Notes: generated by a model from the sequence alone, not told the origin. Shown: positions 26,287 to 35,790, counted from the stretch's first letter. The stretch is 64,000 nt of DNA from JANQEU01 sp965601455 (GCA_965601455.1 OZ271831.1:1116001-1180000); one strand, 5' to 3'. A program made the numbers and translations.

Positions 26287-28014
26287 ATGTTTTTCTCATC
26301 TCATCCACAACTAGAAAGTATATTACTTCAAGCCAATACTACAGTTGATGGCGGTGGTTTTGGTGGGATGCAAGGGGTGCTGACTTTGGCATTTATCTCC
26401 ATCATTTTCATTATAATTCTTACTGCAAGAAGTCAAAGGTTGGCCAATAGAAATAAAAAGCTATTGGAGCAAAAGAATGAGGAGATAAAGAAAAAAAATC
26501 AGGAAATAGCCAACCTTGGGAAATCAAGAAGTAATTGGTTCGTAAATGTTGCTCATGAGCTTAAGGTGCCGCTTACTTTAATTAAGGGCCCAGTTGAGCA
26601 GCTTCGCCATGGTCAAAACTTTGATGAAGAAAGTCAGGAAAAGCTTTCGATAGCCTCCCGTAACATTCAACACCTTGAAAAACTAATTGGAGAGATCATG
26701 GATATCTCCAGACTGGAAGATGGTGATCTTTCTTTGAGAAGAGAATCTTACGATATAGTTAAACTACTAACCAGTATTTACGAATACTTTACTCCTTTAG
26801 CAGAACGTAAGGAGATCGATTTTCAGATTGATAACCAATTATTGAGACCGGTTCATTTGAAAATTGATGTCGATCGGGTGAAAAAAGCCTTAGACAATTT
26901 GGTTTCGAATGCGATCAAGTTCACTCACGAAAAAGGTAAGGTTATCATTGAAATTGAGGATAAAGGAGACGAATTGATCGTCAGGATAATTGATGATGGA
27001 ATCGGGATTAGCCCAAACGATCTTACCTATGTTTTTGATCGATATTTCCAGGCCAATCCGGAAGCGAATAAAGAAGGCACCGGGGTTGGATTGTCTATTA
27101 CAAAAGAGGTCATAGAGTTGCATGGAGGAGAAGTTCAGGTAGAAAGTGAGATGAATGTGGGAACCACTTTCACTGTCCGGTTTCCTGAATCCATTCGTGT
27201 TCATGGAACAACCCTCGAGGAAGTGATAAAGGAAGAGAAGCCTGAGGAAGATAAGGTGAAGCCCATCCTAAAAGGAAAAACCATATTCATTGCAGATGAC
27301 AATGAGGATATGCGAAAGTACGTGAGAGGGTTCTTAAGTGAAAAATTCTCGGTTCACTCCTTCCGAGATGGAAAGGAGTTAATGGACCAATTGGAAAAGC
27401 ACCCACCTGATTTGGTTATTACCGATATTATGATGCCCAGGATGGACGGCCATGCATTGATTCAAAGAATAAAGGGTGATCCAGAACTAAGAAAAGTTCC
27501 TGTCATTGCTTTGACGGCCGTTACAGAGGAATCCGAAAAACTTGAGATACTACGGTTAGGGGTTGATGATTACCTGGCCAAGCCTTTTAACTCAGAAGAA
27601 CTATTAATTCGAATTGAAAACCTGATTCTTAATCTTGGTGAAAGAGGAGGAACGATCGAATTTGATGATGTAGAGGAGGAGACCTCTTATGCTGATAAGT
27701 TGATTGGCATTCTTGAAGAGGAGGTGAAAGCTAATATTTCTGATGCAAATTTTAATGTGCTCAGGTTGGCAGATGCTGGCTCCCTAAGTGAACGCCAGTT
27801 GTACAGATATCTGAAGCAAACAACTGGATTCACTCCAGCAAATTTCATTAAGGAAATCAGACTTCAGAAGGCTTTTGAACTTGCACGTAGAAACGTTTAT
27901 AGCACTACAGCGGAATTATCATACGCCGTCGGGTTTCAGCATCCTAGCTATTTTTCTACTGTTTTTAAAGAGAGGTTTGGCAAGAAACCTTCGGATATGC
28001 TAAAGGGGGAGTAA
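26287..28014 (+). CDS. Hybrid histidine kinase with receiver and AraC output, no sensor domain
   Basis: The 575-residue protein has one membrane helix (about 30-47), a short coiled coil, a HisKA domain with phosphoacceptor H90 in NVAHELKVPL, an ATPase domain (DNLVSNAIKF, GTGVGLSITKEV), a receiver with D380 in ITDIMMPRMDG, and an AraC-type helix-turn-helix (about 470-575, ending FKERFGKKPSDML). It resembles the hybrid two-component systems of Bacteroidota but lacks their large periplasmic propeller sensor. The signal must therefore be membrane-borne, cytoplasmic or from a partner. It abuts OsmC, so an oxidative or envelope-stress input is possible. Confidence 0.95.
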   Translation: MFFSSHPQLESILLQANTTVDGGGFGGMQGVLTLAFISIIFIIILTARSQRLANRNKKLLEQKNEEIKKKNQEIANLGKSRSNWFVNVAHELKVPLTLIKGPVEQLRHGQNFDEESQEKLSIASRNIQHLEKLIGEIMDISRLEDGDLSLRRESYDIVKLLTSIYEYFTPLAERKEIDFQIDNQLLRPVHLKIDVDRVKKALDNLVSNAIKFTHEKGKVIIEIEDKGDELIVRIIDDGIGISPNDLTYVFDRYFQANPEANKEGTGVGLSITKEVIELHGGEVQVESEMNVGTTFTVRFPESIRVHGTTLEEVIKEEKPEEDKVKPILKGKTIFIADDNEDMRKYVRGFLSEKFSVHSFRDGKELMDQLEKHPPDLVITDIMMPRMDGHALIQRIKGDPELRKVPVIALTAVTEESEKLEILRLGVDDYLAKPFNSEELLIRIENLILNLGERGGTIEFDDVEEETSYADKLIGILEEEVKANISDANFNVLRLADAGSLSERQLYRYLKQTTGFTPANFIKEIRLQKAFELARRNVYSTTAELSYAVGFQHPSYFSTVFKERFGKKPSDMLKGE

Positions 28015-29154
28015 TTACCCCAGTGCCTGCTCCAGGTCTGCAATAAGATCCTCGGCTGATTCAATACCAACACTTAATCGGATAAGCGAATCCGTGAGTC
28101 CTGATTCAAGTCTTTGCTCCCGGGGTATGCTGGCATGTGTCATACTTGCAGGATGTCCAACTAAGGATTCTACACCACCTAGAGATTCGGCCAGACTAAA
28201 TACTTTTAGTTTCTTCATGACCTCAAAAGCGGCCTCCTGGCTATCTTCTTTAAGAATGAAACTCAACATTCCTCCAAACCTCTTCATCTGCCTTTTTGCG
28301 ATTTCGTGATTAGGATGATCATCAAAACCAGGCCAGTATACGTGTTTAACTAATGGATGTGCTTTAAGAAAATGAGCAACCTTCATTCCGTTATCACTAT
28401 GCCGGTCCATTCGAACATGTAATGTTTTTATTCCTCTTAAGACCAGGAAACAGTCGTTAGGGCTTGGAACACCTCCGGCGGAGTTTTGAAAAAAGCCTAG
28501 TTGCTCATCCAGCACCTCCTCTTTCGTTACAACGGCGCCCATTACCACGTCAGAATGACCTGAGATGTATTTGGTTACTGAATGCATGACCATATCAGCT
28601 CCCAAATCCAAAGGGTTTTGTAGATACGGAGATGCGAAGGTGTTGTCAACGGTAACAAGTGCTTTATATTCCTTAGCCATTGAAGCAATAGTCCGAATGT
28701 CAATGATGCTCATCATTGGATTCGTTGGAGACTCAATCCAGACCATTGCGGTTTTTTCATTCATATACTTCTCCACCTCTGACGCTTTACTCATGTCAAT
28801 GAAATGAAAAGTGATCCCATATCGACTGTAGATTTTATCAAATAATCGAAAGGTGCCACCATATAGATCATTTGTACAAACTACTTCATCTCCTGGTTTA
28901 AGCATTTTTGCAATTGCATCTGTCGCAGCAAGTCCCGAAGAAAAACATCTACCAAAAGTTCCGTTTTCCAATGAAGCCAGGTTTTGCTCCAAAACCGAAC
29001 GAGTAGGATTCTGAGTGCGAGCATATTCAAAGCCTTTGTGTTCTCCAGGGGCGGATTGAACATAGGTTGATGTCTGGAAGATCGGAGTCATGATAGCACC
29101 AGTTGTAGGGTCTGGCTCTATTCCTGCATGAAGCACTTTTGTTTCGAATTTCAT
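28015..29154 (-). CDS. Cystathionine gamma-synthase/lyase (PLP enzyme)
   Basis: This 379-residue enzyme is a Cys/Met metabolism PLP-dependent transferase of fold type I. EYARTQNPTRSVLE, FSSGLAATDAI, NDLYGGTFRLF and the PLP-lysine motif MHSVTKYISGHSDVVMG are all present. It could form cystathionine from activated homoserine (MetB) or cleave it (MetC/CGL); motifs alone do not separate these. It converges on the hybrid kinase with no gap, and lies 65 bp downstream of the SRAP gene on the same strand. Confidence 0.94.
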   Translation of the reverse strand: MKFETKVLHAGIEPDPTTGAIMTPIFQTSTYVQSAPGEHKGFEYARTQNPTRSVLEQNLASLENGTFGRCFSSGLAATDAIAKMLKPGDEVVCTNDLYGGTFRLFDKIYSRYGITFHFIDMSKASEVEKYMNEKTAMVWIESPTNPMMSIIDIRTIASMAKEYKALVTVDNTFASPYLQNPLDLGADMVMHSVTKYISGHSDVVMGAVVTKEEVLDEQLGFFQNSAGGVPSPNDCFLVLRGIKTLHVRMDRHSDNGMKVAHFLKAHPLVKHVYWPGFDDHPNHEIAKRQMKRFGGMLSFILKEDSQEAAFEVMKKLKVFSLAESLGGVESLVGHPASMTHASIPREQRLESGLTDSLIRLSVGIESAEDLIADLEQALG

Positions 29155-29219
29155 TGAGGGGTAGGGTTTAAATGAAAGTCTGCAAGTATACGAAAAACCT
29201 TTGCTCTCAAAGATAAAAT

Positions 29220-29981
29220 CTAAAACAGACTTCCTTGTTGAGTTTCAAGCTCAGGATATCTCTTATGTTCCTGAACTAATGGCTTGTTACCAGGGTATGT
29301 TCGATTGAGCTTCTTATTTGATTTCACAGGATGGCAACTGTGATACTCTAACATATCATCCGGTAACGGAGTGATTAGAGATTTGGCTTCTTCCGGATCG
29401 GCAAAGAGCCATTTTTCGTAGTTAGTTTCCGGTACAATGTAGATCATTCTTGATTCGGGACTGTACGCTGGCTCGTTGTGTATCCAAGCCATTTCCTTGT
29501 TTGCTCGTGTAGTGACCAGTGTAACTGTGCGTCTACCAATATCTTCTTTTTCAAGCTCCTGCCATAGGCCTGCAACCATGAACGGACTCCGGTCTTTCAT
29601 CCTGATAAAGAATGGAAATGCCACGCCATTTTTCTTATGATGATCAAAAAATCCATCCAAAGGGATGAGGCACCTCTTTTCTATTGCTGATGGATAATAC
29701 ACGGACTTTCTGCTGAAAATTTTGTCGTCTCTTGCATTTAAGGTATTCATTGGTCTACCATTAACCTTTGGTGCATAAACCTGGGGTATAAAGGACCAAT
29801 CAAGCATATTAATGATCTCAGGTTCTTCATTAATCAACGCGGGAAGAGTAGGTTCATCGAATCCACTAGCATGCCATGTAGGAGGAAGCCTTTTTTTTAT
29901 GTCTTCCCAATCTTCCGTAGAACCGTACTTCTTCGCATACGATTCAGCTTTTTTAGTAAGGTATGCGACATCGTAACACAC
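29220..29981 (-). CDS. SRAP-domain protein (HMCES/YedK family), variant active site
   Basis: The 253-residue SRAP protein would crosslink to abasic sites in single-stranded DNA and protect them during replication. The catalytic cysteine must be residue 2 after Met removal. The GTG start gives Met-Cys-Tyr-Asp, which fixes the start. TLNARDDKIF supplies the conserved Asn-Ala-Arg, and WIHNEPAYSPESRM the active-site histidine. At the usual GFYEW/GFFEH motif this protein reads GFFDHH, so the catalytic glutamate appears to be aspartate. The divergent CBM9-like gene starts 47 bases away. Confidence 0.92.
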   Translation of the reverse strand: MCYDVAYLTKKAESYAKKYGSTEDWEDIKKRLPPTWHASGFDEPTLPALINEEPEIINMLDWSFIPQVYAPKVNGRPMNTLNARDDKIFSRKSVYYPSAIEKRCLIPLDGFFDHHKKNGVAFPFFIRMKDRSPFMVAGLWQELEKEDIGRRTVTLVTTRANKEMAWIHNEPAYSPESRMIYIVPETNYEKWLFADPEEAKSLITPLPDDMLEYHSCHPVKSNKKLNRTYPGNKPLVQEHKRYPELETQQGSLF

Positions 29982-30028
29982 AATGCAATTTTACAAAATG
30001 TCATAGATTTATAGTAAATGCTGTGACG

Positions 30029-30724
30029 ATGAGAACGCTAATCTTGTATTTAATGATTTTTGGGGTTTTTAGTACCCATGCCCAAAATGAATTCCCTTCC
30101 GAAGTAATCAATAAAACAGAGGATTTCAAGATTAATGGCACAGGTGATAGTGGAAATTGGGATCGGGCCGATTGGATAGATATTCCACAACGCGGTAAAC
30201 AGGGCATGATTTATGAAACTCGGGTTAAAAGCTTATACTCCCAATCGGGAATTTATTTTTTGTTCCACTGTGAAGACGAAATAATTACATCCACATTGTC
30301 GAGGGACTTCGATGATTTATGGACAGAGGACGTGATTGAAGTTTTCCTCTGGACGGAAGAGAGACATCCTATATACTTTGAATATGAGCTATCTCCGCGG
30401 AATTACGAGTTACCGATTTTGGTTCCCAATTTTGACGGGGACTTTCTCGGTTGGAGACCCTGGAATTATAATGACGTAAGGAAGGTAGAACATGCCACAT
30501 TTGTTGAAAAACAAGACGGGAAGGTGCTTTCCTGGCGAGGAGAGTTTTTCATCCCATATGAACTGCTCAAACCCCTTTCAAATGTACCTCCTTCCGTGGA
30601 TACCCGATGGAGGGTGAATATGTATCGGATGGATTATGATACTGATCGCTCCATTTGGTCATGGAGCCCGGTTGAGACCACTTTCCATGAGTTCGAACGT
30701 TTTGGGACGTTTATTTTCAAGTAG
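30029..30724 (+). CDS. Exported carbohydrate-binding family 9-like protein
   Basis: The 231-residue protein starts with a signal peptide (TLILYLMIFGVFSTHAQ). The mature part resembles the CBM9/DOMON beta sandwich, with WDRADWIDIPQRG, YFLFHCEDEIITS, DLWTEDVIEVFLW and RWRVNMYRMDYD. Such proteins bind sugars or heme-type ligands at the cell surface; the ligand is not known here. ATG at 30029 is used because it begins the leader; the in-frame codon at 29963 would overlap the divergent SRAP start. It is convergent with the DUF1501 gene. Confidence 0.85.
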   Translation: MRTLILYLMIFGVFSTHAQNEFPSEVINKTEDFKINGTGDSGNWDRADWIDIPQRGKQGMIYETRVKSLYSQSGIYFLFHCEDEIITSTLSRDFDDLWTEDVIEVFLWTEERHPIYFEYELSPRNYELPILVPNFDGDFLGWRPWNYNDVRKVEHATFVEKQDGKVLSWRGEFFIPYELLKPLSNVPPSVDTRWRVNMYRMDYDTDRSIWSWSPVETTFHEFERFGTFIFK

Positions 30725-30734
30725 GACTGCGAGA

Positions 30735-31916
30735 TTAAATGACACTATGTGATTTAAATGATCGGCCAATTATTTCCGTCGAATCGGTACCCATCCATTG
30801 GTCAAGGATCTCTGCATAAATAGATCGAAAGTCGATATTGAACCTCACATCCCCGTTATCGAGATTATTGAGGTCAATCGACCCTCCATGAACTCCCTGG
30901 TTCTTTAGCGATCCTCCCATAAGGAAAACATTATTCGCAGCACCATGATCTGTTCCGGCGCTGGCATTTTCTTTGACCCTTCTGCCGAACTCAGAAAATG
31001 TCAAAATTAGCGTGTTCCTCCATTGATCGACCTCCTTTAAATCCTGGATGAGGCTTGAAATAGACTCTGAATAAGCTTTCAATAACGTGTTCTGTCTATC
31101 TCTTTGGTTTACATGCGTATCGAAACCGGAGATACTAGTATAGTAGACACGTGTATCGCATCCACCACGAATTAATTCGGAAATAGTTTTTAGGTGTTTT
31201 CCAATAGCATGTTTTGGATAAATTCTATGACTGGATTTATATCTCGATTTTTCAAATAAGTACTTTGCCGATGAATGTGCATCTGCGTATGTACTATGAA
31301 GAAAATCCAGGCTGGCGTTGCCTGGGTCATCTGGAACCTGTTCGGGTCTAAGACCCATTTTCTGGTAACTGCCATGCATCTGCGCCACATTCCTGAATAC
31401 TAACGCTTTATTGATACTACCCTTCATCGCTAAACTCAGACTGTCATCAACCTCAAGAGCAAAACGAGAATTATCCGATGGGCATTCACTGTCCAGATAT
31501 CTTCCCAACCACCCCGTGTTTTCAGTTCTATTTGCCTCACTAGCAGTTTGCCAGATATCCATGGACCTGAAGTGGGACCGGTTAGGGTTTGGATAGCCTA
31601 CATTATTAACGATCGAAAGGTCTCCATTATCATAAAGGTTAAGAAGAGGTTTTAGAGCAGGATTTAAACCCAAGTCATCAGTGAATTGCAGTACTTGATT
31701 GGATGATAAAGCGATTTTCGGTCTTGCCCTGTAATAATCATCGTTTCTGAATGGCACGACGGTATTTAAGCCGTCATTCCCACCGGATAGTTGTACCACG
31801 ATCAAACGATTTGCACCAAAAGAGCCCGTACCCATTGTCGAACCCTTCAGAAAATTCGGCAGGTACAGGGCACCTGCTGTCGTTAATGATGATTTTAGAA
31901 ATGATCTTCTTAACAT
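30735..31916 (-). CDS. DUF1501 domain exported protein
   Basis: This 393-residue protein has a Tat-like leader (RRSFLKSSLTTAGALYLP) and the DUF1501 signatures NRLIVVQLSGGNDGLNTVVPF, HFRSMDIWQTA, TLILTFSEFGRRVKEN and GTDHGAANNVFLMGG. The fold is sulfatase-like (alkaline phosphatase superfamily), with DUF1501 members exported folded. It overlaps the upstream DUF1800 gene by seven bases. The two form a conserved gene pair in Bacteroidota and Planctomycetota, of unproven function, probably on envelope or extracellular polymers. Confidence 0.93.
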   Translation of the reverse strand: MLRRSFLKSSLTTAGALYLPNFLKGSTMGTGSFGANRLIVVQLSGGNDGLNTVVPFRNDDYYRARPKIALSSNQVLQFTDDLGLNPALKPLLNLYDNGDLSIVNNVGYPNPNRSHFRSMDIWQTASEANRTENTGWLGRYLDSECPSDNSRFALEVDDSLSLAMKGSINKALVFRNVAQMHGSYQKMGLRPEQVPDDPGNASLDFLHSTYADAHSSAKYLFEKSRYKSSHRIYPKHAIGKHLKTISELIRGGCDTRVYYTSISGFDTHVNQRDRQNTLLKAYSESISSLIQDLKEVDQWRNTLILTFSEFGRRVKENASAGTDHGAANNVFLMGGSLKNQGVHGGSIDLNNLDNGDVRFNIDFRSIYAEILDQWMGTDSTEIIGRSFKSHSVI

Positions 31917-33265
31917 AACTGAAATTCGATTTTAGTGGTTAACCTTCCCAGGCGATCGATTAGTGTTTCGTTGGGAATTGCTACAGATTCATTCTTGGAG
32001 ATCTGAAAAATAAACTTTGAAAGATCATCGGACTTTAATTTCCCCAACTCCTTATTCAGGTTGTGCAGGTCAATAGTTGTATTTAATCGTTCAAGTCGCT
32101 TCTCTATGTTGAATTGATCATTATCATCTCCACTGATCTTCATCCTTTTCCCGATATTTTCGCCGGCCAGAAAAGCTTTTGCCAATTGCATTCGCGTGGG
32201 CAATGTATCGGAATCGATCCATCCAGTGTTTTCTTTCCATCCGGCAACATTTGGGGGTTGAAATAACGTTTGCCCTAGCAGGCGTTCCAGCTGAATGATT
32301 TGAATTGGATCCGTTAACCTGCTATGGAACATTCGTTGGATCCCGACAATCAATTCAATTGGTGACTTGATCATAACCCCTATGTTCATCTCATCGAAAA
32401 AAAATGGAGAGGTAAACATGTATTCAACGGTGGCTTTAATATCATAATTACTCTCATAAAACAATGAAGCCATTTCGGATTCAAGTTTTTGATGACCCTC
32501 GGGATGGACAAAAAAGCGAACCATTTTTTGAACTATGTATTTCGAGGTCTGAGGATTGTCTAGAAGCATATCCAGGATTTCTTCACCGGAAAATTCCCCT
32601 GTTTTTCCAAACACCGTTTTAGATCCAAAATCATGATGTTTGGCCACAAACCTGAATTGACCATCTCGGGTATTGAACCAGCCAGTAAATGCTTTTGCTG
32701 CTTCTTTGATGTCGTCTTCGGTATATCCCTGATCCCTTCCAAGTGTGAAGAGCTCCATTACTTCCCGAGCGAAATTTTCATTTGGCGCATTCTTCCTATT
32801 TCGATTGTTATTCAGGTATGCAATCATTGCTGCTGATTTTGAAATGTCGTGCAGCATGGTCCTGAAGTTTCCGAGAGCATTCCGTCGGATAATATCAAGA
32901 TAATTCTCAGTAAAATGTACGTTTCCGGGTCTACACGCAAAATGGTCGTGCCAGAATAAAGCCATTTTCTCTCTCAATGGTGTTTCTGATTTCACCATTT
33001 GATCTACCCAGGAAGTGTTTAATTCCCTAATGAGAGCATTTCTTTCCTTCCTTAGTTTTTTCTTTTCATCAGTGCTTTTGTCTGCCAGGACAGGGGGCAG
33101 ATAGTTGTTGGCTTCTATTACACCAATTTTATGATATTCTTTGTCAACTAATCGTTGGAAAACCTTGCCAGGTTTTTTACCGGTGAGTTTGCTTATGCCT
33201 CGAAGGTCAGAACCAAAACCTGCACGAAGAACCAAATGCTGAGCTTGTTTTTGATTAAGTCGCAT
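31910..33265 (-). CDS. DUF1800 domain protein
   Basis: The 451-residue product carries the DUF1800 motifs QAQHLVLRAGFGSD at the start, MALFWHDHFAC, NENFAREVMELFTLG and the C-terminal QPPNVAGWKENTGWID. No signal peptide is evident, while its partner DUF1501 has a Tat-like leader, so co-export is conceivable but unproven. The seven-base overlap with the DUF1501 start implies translational coupling. The biochemical role is unknown. Confidence 0.93.
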   Translation of the reverse strand: MRLNQKQAQHLVLRAGFGSDLRGISKLTGKKPGKVFQRLVDKEYHKIGVIEANNYLPPVLADKSTDEKKKLRKERNALIRELNTSWVDQMVKSETPLREKMALFWHDHFACRPGNVHFTENYLDIIRRNALGNFRTMLHDISKSAAMIAYLNNNRNRKNAPNENFAREVMELFTLGRDQGYTEDDIKEAAKAFTGWFNTRDGQFRFVAKHHDFGSKTVFGKTGEFSGEEILDMLLDNPQTSKYIVQKMVRFFVHPEGHQKLESEMASLFYESNYDIKATVEYMFTSPFFFDEMNIGVMIKSPIELIVGIQRMFHSRLTDPIQIIQLERLLGQTLFQPPNVAGWKENTGWIDSDTLPTRMQLAKAFLAGENIGKRMKISGDDNDQFNIEKRLERLNTTIDLHNLNKELGKLKSDDLSKFIFQISKNESVAIPNETLIDRLGRLTTKIEFQLC

Positions 33266-33355
33266 GATGGAATACGATTTTAATCATCAGTGACAAGAAT
33301 TAGGCCAAAATAAGAATTATACATGGAGAAACCCATGAAAACTAAACATAAGACT

Positions 33356-34156
33356 CTAATTATCAGATAGATCCATTATCTCCACTTTGCGGAAGTGAAT
33401 GGGATGACTTTCACTTTGTAGAGCAATATATCCTTCTTTCAAAGGGGTTCCATCCGCTTTAATCTCAGGATCAAAGCCTGATACAACACCACCACCGATA
33501 ATTGGTTTGGTATATTCCATAACTATTTTTCCATTGACATAGTGGCGGATCAGCGAATCATTGTATACCTCAAGTTCAGCGGTCACCCATTGATCGCCAT
33601 GAAACGTTTCAGAAGATGAACTAATACAGTGTGGTACGAATAGTGTATCGGACATATTCACGTGAGTGCCAGGTGTACAAAGATTTAGTGTAGAACGCTG
33701 ATTTTCACCGTCCCCACCCAGGAATTGAGCTTCTATGCTAATTGGAAAGTCCTGCTCTAGTCCCATGCTGGTAGCAGATTGGCTATGGAACATAATACCA
33801 CTATTTCTGAATGCCCATCCTTCTCCTTCATTGGCCTGTTCTCCTATAAATCTATATTCAACTCTTAGCCGATAGTTGCTGAAAGGTTTTTCGTAAAAGA
33901 TATGACCATACCTGTAGTCAAAGGCATCGTAACCCTCATACGAAACTTTCATCAAGCCGTCTTCAACCTTAAAAGTCTCACCAAAGTTGTCGTTAAGATT
34001 ATAACCTCGGATTTTGATGTCCCAGCCCTCCAGATTCTTGCCATTAAATAGAGAAACCCATTTCCGTTCAAGTTCTGACTCTTGTTCCGTTTTAGTATTA
34101 CAGGCCACAATGAGAAGCAATAAAGAGAGATAGAAAAGTGATTTACCGTACGCCAT
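33356..34156 (-). CDS. DUF1080 (3-keto-disaccharide hydrolase fold) lipoprotein
   Basis: This roughly 266-residue protein begins with a lipoprotein leader (YLSLLLLIVAC) and has the DUF1080 concanavalin-like fold: WVSLFNGKNLEGWDIKIRGY, FRNSGIMFHSQS, EAQFLGGDGENQ and GYIALQSESHPIHFRKVEI. DUF1080 members include 3-keto-glycoside hydrolases and sugar-binding proteins. An ATG eight codons upstream (34180) is equally possible. It lies a few bases after the MscS gene and 90 bp before the DUF1800-DUF1501 pair on the same strand. A paralogue lies at 49271-49972. Confidence 0.88.
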   Translation of the reverse strand: MAYGKSLFYLSLLLLIVACNTKTEQESELERKWVSLFNGKNLEGWDIKIRGYNLNDNFGETFKVEDGLMKVSYEGYDAFDYRYGHIFYEKPFSNYRLRVEYRFIGEQANEGEGWAFRNSGIMFHSQSATSMGLEQDFPISIEAQFLGGDGENQRSTLNLCTPGTHVNMSDTLFVPHCISSSSETFHGDQWVTAELEVYNDSLIRHYVNGKIVMEYTKPIIGGGVVSGFDPEIKADGTPLKEGYIALQSESHPIHFRKVEIMDLSDN

Positions 34157-34185
34157 CGGAAAAAAGATTGATTGGCCCAAGTTAA

Positions 34186-35781
34186 TCAGTTTCCTTTAGC
34201 CTTAGGATCAAAGTAATCCATCATCCGGGTCCTTACTTGTTCCTTGCTCATGTAAGTGGGAGAGAGTGAGGGTTGGCCGGGAAAAGTCTCCATCTGAAGA
34301 GTCTGAGTAGGGAACGCGAAGTTGACACCCAGCTCATCGGCTAGTCGAATTATTTCCAGCAATATTTCATGCCTGGCTTTCAGCTCCGCTGGCCAGTTAG
34401 GTACTTTGAAGAAAATGTAGAACATGATGTTGAGCGAAAAAGCCCCCAGGTCATTGAAATAGATGTTGTAGTAGTCCTTTCGGGTATCGGGATGATTTTC
34501 GACGATCTTCTTTAATCCTTCAATAAATAAATCGAGAATGTCAGCTGGGGTATCGTAGGTGACTCCTATTGTGGTATAAAATCTTCTATATACTCTCAAA
34601 CCATGATTGTCGATCGTAGCGTCCGCTAGTTTACTGTTTGGCACATACATCAAAGAATTTCTAAATGTTCTTACCCTTGATGATCGAAAACCAACTTCTT
34701 CCACATTTCCGTCAATGTCTCCACTGGTTATCCAATCTCCGATCTGGAATGGTTTATCAACAAAAATCATTAGTGAACCAAAGAAATTCTTTATTGTATC
34801 TTGAGCAGCAAGGGCAAAAGCCAATCCTCCAATAGACAGCCCTGTGAGAAGAGGCAATATATCGATGTTCAGATTACTCAGTATGAAGAGTGTTCCCAAA
34901 ACCACAATGAATGTCTTCAGTGTCTTTCGGATCAGTGGGACTAATTGATCGTCCAGGGTTCCTGTTGTCTTTCGAGCCAATCGCTCCAGGTAAAGTGAAA
35001 GGACGTTCGCCGTTCGATACAGTACAACAGTTCCAAGAAGCGGGGTAAGAATTTTGAATCCCATTAGAAGATAATAGGAATACGCAGGTGGAAGCTGTAG
35101 TACTGGGACAAATACCCAAACACTTAGCAATACAACTAACACACTAAAGGGTCTGGCTATAGGTAACAGAAATCCTTTTGCTAGTTCTTCGTAACCTGCC
35201 TGACGTAAAACCTTGAGAAGAACTTTGTTTGAAATGAATGCCAGCACCCGCTGGATCACAACTGCAATCAGGATCAAAATAAATATGGCGATGTATTGGT
35301 AGAGATAAAGCCCCAACACCTTTCGGGTTCCAAACTTCGGTAGAAGCACTAGTAGTCGATCTGTTCCGAAGGCGAATGTTTCGCTGTGTATACGGTTAAT
35401 TTCATCCAGAGACCTTTTAGCATATACCCATGACTTCCCCTTTTTTTCTACGAAGATGTCGGGGTACTCGTCTACCAGGATGTACCTATGCTTCTCCATG
35501 GCGCTGTCGTAGTAGTTGGAGGAGCGGGGTATATCTTCCACATTTATATACAATCCCTTTCCATCCAATATTTGCTTAAGTCTGACAGCATGTTCCAGTG
35601 CTTTTTCACGGTTTTCGGAGACGAATTCAAATGGTAGCCTTGCCAGACTATCATTGTATGACTCGTCTTGCAAGTAGAACAAATGAGTTCTTACGCTCGA
35701 GTAGGGAGAATTCAGAAAGTTTTCCTGGGCAGTTAATCCACTTGCAAAAATGACAATGGCAAAAACCAAAAAGCATCTCAT
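34186..35781 (-). CDS. MscS-family mechanosensitive channel
   Basis: This 531-residue protein starts with a cleavable leader (FLVFAIVIFASGLTAQ), followed by an extracytoplasmic segment (about 20-145), several transmembrane helices and the MscS pore/beta domain. The latter has IGGLAFALAAQDTIKNFFGS, then MIFVDKPFQIGDWI and the cytoplasmic C domain to residue 530. Such channels release solutes on osmotic downshift. ATG at 35781 is chosen because it begins the leader; the in-frame codon at 35835 would reach into the divergent promoter. DUF1080 follows within 30 bases. Confidence 0.92.
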   Translation of the reverse strand: MRCFLVFAIVIFASGLTAQENFLNSPYSSVRTHLFYLQDESYNDSLARLPFEFVSENREKALEHAVRLKQILDGKGLYINVEDIPRSSNYYDSAMEKHRYILVDEYPDIFVEKKGKSWVYAKRSLDEINRIHSETFAFGTDRLLVLLPKFGTRKVLGLYLYQYIAIFILILIAVVIQRVLAFISNKVLLKVLRQAGYEELAKGFLLPIARPFSVLVVLLSVWVFVPVLQLPPAYSYYLLMGFKILTPLLGTVVLYRTANVLSLYLERLARKTTGTLDDQLVPLIRKTLKTFIVVLGTLFILSNLNIDILPLLTGLSIGGLAFALAAQDTIKNFFGSLMIFVDKPFQIGDWITSGDIDGNVEEVGFRSSRVRTFRNSLMYVPNSKLADATIDNHGLRVYRRFYTTIGVTYDTPADILDLFIEGLKKIVENHPDTRKDYYNIYFNDLGAFSLNIMFYIFFKVPNWPAELKARHEILLEIIRLADELGVNFAFPTQTLQMETFPGQPSLSPTYMSKEQVRTRMMDYFDPKAKGN

Positions 35782-35790
35782 GTTGTTCTT

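Noticed and set aside
28001..28021. GGGGGAGTAATTACCCC between convergent hybrid kinase and PLP enzyme as a terminator
   Set aside because: The palindrome is imperfect (A/C mismatch next to GTAATTAC), lies inside both stop regions and has no T-run.
29982..30028. SOS-type LexA box in the gap upstream of the SRAP gene
   Set aside because: No recognisable LexA palindrome was found in the 47-bp divergent gap.
33290..33345. CATGG-agaaac-CCATG hairpin before the DUF1080 gene end as a regulatory element
   Set aside because: Only five base pairs; short stems like this are common by chance in this composition.
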